This document shows, one piece after another, positions 1-3,066 of a stretch of DNA of 5,187 bases. Below the pieces are notes generated by a model. The model saw only the letters and a program-made list of their open reading frames with translations. It made no database searches and was not told the DNA's origin. Each line of letters begins with the position of its first letter. Position 1 is the stretch's first letter. The translations under genes and the position numbers were made by a program. The stretch covers positions 1 through 5,187 of the forward strand of contig JALVLL010000074.1 of NCBI GenBank assembly GCA_027027485.1, in the 5' to 3' direction. Origin of the DNA: Candidatus Bipolaricaulota bacterium. Lineage in GTDB: Bacteria; Bipolaricaulota; Bipolaricaulia; Bipolaricaulales; Bipolaricaulaceae.

Positions 1-522
1 GCCATAAAGGCGTGGGGGGTGGAGCCGGTTCTCCGCACCGGGGGTCGGGCTCCCGTTGCGCGGAGGGTGGCCGAGGCCTTGGGCATCCGCGAGGTACACG
101 CCGAACTCCTTCCGGAGGAAAAGCTCTCCTTCGTGGAGGAGTTGAGGAGGCGCGGCGGGGTGGCGTTCACCGGGGATGGGATAAATGATGCTCCTGCCCT
201 CGCGGCCGCGGACGTGGGAATCGCCATGGGCGCCATCGGGACCGATGCCGCCATCGAGGCCGGGGACGTGGCGTTGATGCGCGACGACCTCCGGGATGTC
301 CCCCGGCTGATCTCCCTGGGGCGTCTGACTCTTCGGGTGATCCGGTGGAACATCGGGATCGCCCTGGCGCTGAAGCTCGCCGTGGCCGGGTTCGCCTTCG
401 CCGGCTTCGCTTCCCTGGCCCTGGCGGTCCTCATCGGTGATGTGGGAGGGACGCTGGTCGTTACCGGGAACGCCTTGCGCCTCCAACGGGGGACACGGAG
501 CCCGGAGAGTAGCGGACTGTAA
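1..522 (+). CDS. Heavy-metal P-type ATPase (P1B-2, Zn/Cd/Pb type), C-terminal part, cut by left edge
   Basis: This is the C-terminal 173 residues of a membrane pump that exports divalent metal ions using ATP. The reading frame is open back to base 1, so the start lies outside the window. Visible parts are the end of the P domain with GDGINDAP (172-195), then the usual run of Ala/Gly/Asp-rich sequence, then two membrane spans at about local residues 117-134 and 136-153. Lys125 in the first span and Asp147 (DVGGT) in the second match the lysine and aspartate that bind metal in ZntA/CadA-type ATPases, as known for that family. The ending NALRLQR is also typical. The odd feature is the TGD(N) nucleotide-binding motif, which reads T-G-G-R (37-48), with the Asp replaced by Gly. 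The phosphorylation site and metal-entry motif CPC are off the left edge. The P1B-2 class is a confident call. Whether the pump is active is uncertain. Confidence 0.9.
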   Translation, partial: AIKAWGVEPVLRTGGRAPVARRVAEALGIREVHAELLPEEKLSFVEELRRRGGVAFTGDGINDAPALAAADVGIAMGAIGTDAAIEAGDVALMRDDLRDVPRLISLGRLTLRVIRWNIGIALALKLAVAGFAFAGFASLALAVLIGDVGGTLVVTGNALRLQRGTRSPESSGL

Positions 523-640
523 GCTATCGGAAGTATTTCCCCCAGGATCTTCATGCCTTCTCCATCGGCGTTCCATCCCGTGTCGCGAACATCTCTGATT
601 GTAACCATTTGAAACCATCCGCAGATGAGGGGGGAGATCC
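523..640. other. Intergenic stretch with no recognised element
   Basis: This gap follows the first ATPase. I see no clear terminator hairpin with a T-run, no convincing -35/-10 pair and no RNA gene. A hexamer AACCAT occurs twice, ten bases apart (about 606-621), which may be chance. The last bases hold the GGGGGGAG ribosome site of the next ORF (629-636). Confidence 0.4.
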
Positions 641-922
641 ATGGAGAGGAGGCTGGTGGTCGTTATCGGTATCTTCTCGTTGGCGGTGGAGATCTCATTG
701 GGGGAGGGACTGATGCGTCTCTTCAAGAGGAAACAGGGGAGAGCAGCGAGCCTTTCCGTAGGAGAAGAGGCCCTCGGGCTGCACCCCCTGGAGGTGGACC
801 GCGATAAAGCCGGCCCAAAGGGGGCAGCCGGGAGGCGGGAACGCCTCCTCGGCGAGGGCGAGGTAGCCATAGCTGAGGTATTTCAAAAGGCCTTCGATAA
901 AATTGGAGGAATAAACTCATAA
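641..922 (+). CDS. Hypothetical small protein, 93 aa (or 69 aa from the internal ATG at 713)
   Basis: I do not recognise this protein. The ORF has a good ribosome site, GGGGGGAG, about four bases before ATG 641, and codon use is moderately GC-rich like the neighbours. Residues 5-21 are hydrophobic and could be a signal anchor, followed by a basic patch (RLFKRK, from residue 26), a Gly/Arg/Glu-rich middle and a possible amphipathic helix near the end (AIAEVFQKAFDKI). An equally good site, GGGGAGGG (701-708), sits five bases before an in-frame ATG at 713, giving a soluble 69-residue protein that starts MRLFKRK. The choice of start cannot be settled from sequence alone. The antisense and +1 frames also stay open here, so a non-coding or decayed-gene explanation is possible. 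Confidence 0.4.
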   Translation: MERRLVVVIGIFSLAVEISLGEGLMRLFKRKQGRAASLSVGEEALGLHPLEVDRDKAGPKGAAGRRERLLGEGEVAIAEVFQKAFDKIGGINS

Positions 923-1022
923 AATTTTGTAAATTCACATTTTTTCCATATCTGCCGCACAACTTCTACATAATATCGTGCAAAACTCGAGATAGGGGTC
1001 AACCCGTTTCTTTGGATAGATC

Positions 1023-1032
1023 AAGGGAGGTG
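1023..1032 (+). promoter_or_regulatory. Very strong Shine-Dalgarno-like site upstream of a 52-codon ORF
   Basis: AAGGGAGGTG is close to the full anti-Shine-Dalgarno complement AAGGAGGTG, with one inserted G. It lies about nine bases before GTG 1042, which opens a 52-codon ORF. No recognisable protein follows. It may drive a leader peptide, be the relic of a lost gene, or act only in RNA folding. Confidence 0.35.
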
Positions 1033-1041
1033 GTCGAAACG

Positions 1042-1200
1042 GTGAAAGAGTTTTGGGCCATCACGGGATGGATATGGCACCCCTTACGGCATCCCCATAT
1101 CCTGATCGAGCGTCCAAGCATTCGACGATTGGTGCTACTCCATCCAGTTGACCCCGTTCCACTTTCGAATCGCCCCCTGTCGTCGAGACAGGGGAGGTAG
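1042..1200 (+). CDS. Possible short ORF or leader peptide, 52 aa, GTG start
   Basis: This reading frame opens at GTG 1042 behind a near-ideal ribosome site and stops with TAG at 1200, just before the next gene's ribosome site. The first third is rich in Trp, His and aromatic residues (FWAITGWIWHPLRHPH). The last third (LSNRPLSSRQGR) looks like translated non-coding DNA, and the final codons run through the 1174-1194 hairpin. I recognise no family. It could be a real small protein, a leader peptide whose translation affects the 1223 gene, or chance. The ribosome site is the main reason for listing it. Confidence 0.2.
   Translation: MKEFWAITGWIWHPLRHPHILIERPSIRRLVLLHPVDPVPLSNRPLSSRQGR
1174..1194 (+). 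other. Perfect 8-bp hairpin before the Cys-rich gene
   Basis: CCCCTGTC, a five-base loop GTCGA, then GACAGGGG form a perfect stem. It lies about 18 bases before the ribosome site (1212-1220) of the next gene. No T-run follows on either strand, so it is not an ordinary terminator. It could be an mRNA hairpin in the leader or a palindromic operator. Confidence 0.5.
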
Positions 1201-1222
1201 GTGAAGAGGCTGAGGTGATCGG

Positions 1223-1858
1223 ATGACCAAGCGTGGAAAGCGAAGCAGGAAGGGGAGGGTAAAGGTGACCAAATGGATAGTGCTCCTTGGGGTCGGGATG
1301 CTGGCCTTGTTCGCCGGATTCCTCCTCGTGCCCAAGGAAAAGGGCCCGGCTGAGGCCGGGGAGATCTCCCTGGCGGAGCTGGAGAGGGAGCTCATACCGC
1401 CCGCCGGGAAGGAAACCGCATACGGCATACCCCTTTCCTGGGATAACGTGCAGAAATTCGCCGATTGGTACTACGAGATCGAGCTTTCCACGGGTGAGAA
1501 ACAAGTGCTCCGGCGAGCCCTGGGGGAGATCCCGACCCCCTGCTGTGACGACACGCGGCTCACGCGATGCTGTTGCGAACGCTCGGGGCTCATCTGCAAC
1601 CTCGTGCGCAGCGCCCGGGGCCTCGCGGCCTGGCTCATCCGTGAGAAGGGCTTTGGTGAGGATGAGACCAGGGAAGCGGTCCTCGAGTGGGTGAAGTTCG
1701 CCCATCGGGGGTATTTCCTGGCCCTCGCCTTGAGGGAGCGCGGTTTGGACCCGGGAAAGTACGGCCTCACCACCCGAGGGGCCTGCTATCGGGGGTTATG
1801 CGAGCTCCCCATGCGTAAGGGAGGCTGTGGCGGTATGGGGGAATATGTGAAGCTTTGA
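1223..1858 (+). CDS. Cysteine-rich, membrane-anchored protein of unknown function, 211 aa
   Basis: The start is ATG 1223, preceded by GAGGTGATC (1212-1220), an excellent ribosome site. Residues 1-16 are very basic and residues 17-36 form one hydrophobic span, so the rest probably lies outside the cytoplasmic membrane. A span followed by a Glu-rich linker (about 40-60) leads to a domain with nine Cys: PCC (107-108), CCC (116-118), C125, C188, C193 and C202. Between C125 and C188 lie predicted helices (ICNLVRSARGLAAWL, then about 145-172), and the end is Gly/Cys-rich (GGCGGMG). The layout recalls the extracytoplasmic PCYCGC proteins, but the CYC signature is absent, so I do not assign it to that family. 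The Cys clusters suggest metal binding, disulfide exchange or an Fe-S or copper site. It is separated from the copper operon by a terminator, so it is probably its own transcription unit. Coding status is strong; function is open. Confidence 0.85.
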   Translation: MTKRGKRSRKGRVKVTKWIVLLGVGMLALFAGFLLVPKEKGPAEAGEISLAELERELIPPAGKETAYGIPLSWDNVQKFADWYYEIELSTGEKQVLRRALGEIPTPCCDDTRLTRCCCERSGLICNLVRSARGLAAWLIREKGFGEDETREAVLEWVKFAHRGYFLALALRERGLDPGKYGLTTRGACYRGLCELPMRKGGCGGMGEYVKL

Positions 1859-1884
1859 TCATTATCGCTTTCCCTTGACCTGCG

Positions 1885-1914
1885 CGCCGGGGATCTGTTC
1901 CCCGGCGTTTTCTT
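1885..1914 (+). terminator. Rho-independent terminator after the Cys-rich gene
   Basis: CGCCGGGGA (1885-1893), a five-base loop TCTGT and TCCCCGGCG (1899-1907) make a perfect nine-pair GC-rich stem. It is followed at once by TTTTCTT (1908-1914). It sits 26 bases after the stop of the Cys-rich gene and shows that the downstream operon has its own promoter. Confidence 0.93.
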
Positions 1915-1938
1915 CCACGAAAAATCCATCCCGGTTCC

Positions 1939-1967
1939 TTTAAAACTGCATCGGAAACCACTAAATT
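1939..1967 (+). promoter_or_regulatory. Candidate sigma-70-type promoter of the copper operon
   Basis: TTTAAA (1939-1944) and TAAATT (1962-1967) are separated by 17 bases and match four of six positions each of the -35 and -10 consensus. The stretch lies in an AT-rich gap between the terminator and the DUF302 gene, where a promoter is needed. I see no convincing MerR-type, CsoR or CopY operator, so the regulator is unknown. Confidence 0.35.
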
Positions 1968-1998
1968 TGAAAAGATTCTAAAAATCAAAGGAGAAAAC

Positions 1999-2385
1999 AT
2001 GGCCAACTACAGCTACAGGAAAAACGTGGGCCTCCCGTTCGCGGAGGCGGTGGAAAGGGTAAAGGAGTCCCTGGCCAGGGAAGAGTTCGGGATCCAGGCG
2101 GAGATCGATCTCGCCCGGGCCATGAGGGAGAAGCTCGGGGGCGAGTTCGATGACTATCTCATCCTCGGGGCCTGCAATCCCCAGCTCGCCCGCCGGGCCC
2201 ACGCCGCCGAGACGGAGGTGGGGCTCCTCCTTCCCTGCCACGTGATCGTTTACCGCAACGGGGACACCGTGAACGTGGCCGTGGCCCGTCCCACCGCGGT
2301 CCTGGGGATCGCGGGGAATCCCGAACTCATGCGGGTGGCCCAGGAGGCCGAAACCAGGCTCATCCGGGCCCTCGAGTCCATCTGA
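1999..2385 (+). CDS. DUF302 family protein, 128 aa
   Basis: The start is ATG 1999 with AAAGGAG (1987-1993) six bases ahead. The protein has no signal peptide or membrane span and is a complete single DUF302 domain (Pfam PF03625). The family hallmarks are visible: LGACNP (56-61), A/H-rich helix, GLLLPC (75-80) followed by the strand VIVYRNGDTVNVAVARP, and a C-terminal helix from about 108. DUF302 proteins are small alpha/beta proteins of unproven biochemical role, often found near heavy-metal or redox genes. Cys59 and Cys80 are the conserved cysteines of the family as I know it. As first gene of the operon it is followed after 11 bases by the 53-residue membrane protein gene. A cytoplasmic metal-binding or sensing role is inference from context only. 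Confidence 0.93.
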   Translation: MANYSYRKNVGLPFAEAVERVKESLAREEFGIQAEIDLARAMREKLGGEFDDYLILGACNPQLARRAHAAETEVGLLLPCHVIVYRNGDTVNVAVARPTAVLGIAGNPELMRVAQEAETRLIRALESI

Positions 2386-2396
2386 GGGGGTAAGGG

Positions 2397-2558
2397 ATGC
2401 CGTGGGGAGAGGGAATGGGAATTGGCTGGATGGTGCTTTTCGCCCTCCTTGGTCTCCTCATCTTCGGGGCCGTGATCTACGTGGCGGTACGCTTGGCCAT
2501 CGGGGGAAGGCGCTGGAGTGACCATCACCACACCGGAAGCGGCGGACATTGCTGTTAG
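2397..2558 (+). CDS. Small single-span membrane protein with His/Cys tail, 53 aa
   Basis: The ORF begins ATG 2397, eleven bases after the DUF302 stop, with GAGGGGG (2384-2390) six bases ahead. An in-frame ATG at 2415 is an alternative start. The N-terminus is Met/Gly/Trp-rich (PWGEGMGIGW), then one clear hydrophobic span at about residues 10-35, then a basic segment (GGRRW) and a tail with His43-45, His51, Cys52 and Cys53. The N-terminal style resembles the membrane part of the short SHOCT-type proteins seen in metal-resistance operons, but the SHOCT helix pair is absent. The positive-inside rule suggests the tail faces the cytoplasm, where the HHH and HCC groups could bind Cu or Zn. Its place between DUF302 and the copper pump genes suggests an accessory role. 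The exact family is unknown to me. Confidence 0.72.
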   Translation: MPWGEGMGIGWMVLFALLGLLIFGAVIYVAVRLAIGGRRWSDHHHTGSGGHCC

Positions 2559-2682
2559 GGGTCCCTCGTGAACATCGATCTCGCCTGCGGAGTACGGGAC
2601 CGGAGCTGAAGCAGGTGGAGGGCCCGGATCGGCTGGGGATTATGAAGCCGATCGTGGCTCTTGCCCGAGGAGGTAAACAACG
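2559..2682 (+). promoter_or_regulatory. 124-base gap inside the operon with an 8-bp hairpin
   Basis: This is the only sizeable gap in the copper operon. GATCGGCT (2627-2634) and AGCCGATC (2646-2653) form a perfect eight-pair hairpin with an eleven-base loop, 13 bases before the ribosome site of the next gene. No T-run follows, so it is unlikely to be a terminator. It may affect mRNA stability or translation. A short frame beginning at GTG 2568 reads NIDLACGVRDRS before a stop, which is too short to call a gene. Confidence 0.4.
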
Positions 2683-3066
2683 ATGTCTGAGCAAATAGAG
2701 CGGCCGGTGGGAGCGTTCGTGCTCTCGCTCCTTGCCGGGATCTGGATGGTGGGGGTAAGTCTCATGATGTATCACTGGGCCGGCCCCACATCCTGGACCT
2801 GGGGCCACGGGATGATGGGCGGCTACTTCGGTTGGGCCCGCTTCCCCTGGCTTGGACTGGTCTTCGGGATCGTAGTCCTTTTGGGAGCGGTGGTGCTTTA
2901 CGCCCGCCCCGAAAGGGCGCACGTCTGGGGAATCGCCATCTTAGTGGCATCGGCGGTGAACCTGCTTTTCGGGATGGGGGGTATCCTCGCGAGCCTCTTG
3001 GGCGTCGCCGGAGGGGCGCTCGCCATCGCGTGGCGTCCCCTGGAAAAGAGGGGTGACGGCGGATGA
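2683..3066 (+). CDS. Four-span integral membrane protein with Met/His/Trp-rich loop, 127 aa
   Basis: The start is ATG 2683 behind GAGGAGGT (2667-2674). Predicted spans lie at about residues 8-29, 54-73, 81-97 and 98-117, with a short basic tail (RPLEKRGDGG). The N-terminal ERPVGAFVLSLLAGI resembles the first span of many small DUF4064-like four-helix membrane proteins, but I would not name a family with confidence. The first loop (30-51: HW...SWTWGHGMMGGYFGW) has His31, His42, Met44, Met45 and several Trp/Gly, which could hold Cu(I) or Ag(I). The stop overlaps the start of the CopB-type pump gene by four bases (ATGA), so the two are translationally coupled and the protein is probably needed in step with the pump. 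Function is unproven. Confidence 0.85.
   Translation: MSEQIERPVGAFVLSLLAGIWMVGVSLMMYHWAGPTSWTWGHGMMGGYFGWARFPWLGLVFGIVVLLGAVVLYARPERAHVWGIAILVASAVNLLFGMGGILASLLGVAGGALAIAWRPLEKRGDGG

Larger units (their letters stand above)
923..1222 (+). promoter_or_regulatory. Long AT-rich to structured leader upstream of the Cys-rich gene
   Basis: The 300 bases before the 1223 gene begin with an AT-rich island (about 910-980), in contrast to the GC-rich surroundings. It contains CATAAT at 969-974, a fair -10 box, but no good -35 at the normal distance. Downstream are several inverted repeats: GGGGTCAAC (995-1003) with GTTGACCCC (1147-1155), GGATGG (1066-1071) with CCATCC (1140-1145), GGATATGG (1070-1077) with CCATATCC (1095-1102), and a tight hairpin at 1174-1194. 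The first two pairs nest, so a folded 5' leader of about 250 bases is possible. I do not recognise a known riboswitch class. The promoter and the fold are both inferred. Confidence 0.35.

Noticed and set aside
625..807. 60-residue + strand ORF overlapping the 641-922 ORF
   Set aside because: Composition is Gly/Arg/Pro-rich as in an out-of-frame reading, and no good ribosome site precedes it. The 641 frame is better supported.
1174..1194. Hairpin considered as a rho-independent terminator
   Set aside because: No T-run follows on either strand, unlike the clear terminator at 1885-1914.
1061..1705. 214-residue open frame on the - strand opposite the Cys-rich gene
   Set aside because: No good ribosome site and no recognisable domain. 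The + strand frame has a strong start, a membrane span and ordered Cys motifs.
2568..2609. Short frame NIDLACGVRDRS, considered as the relic of a YHS domain
   Set aside because: Only 13 codons; the resemblance to DPVCGM is too slight and there is no second Cys pair.
2642..2698. 18-codon ORF overlapping the start of the four-span gene, considered as a leader peptide
   Set aside because: Weak ribosome site, no distinctive composition, and its end simply runs into the next gene.
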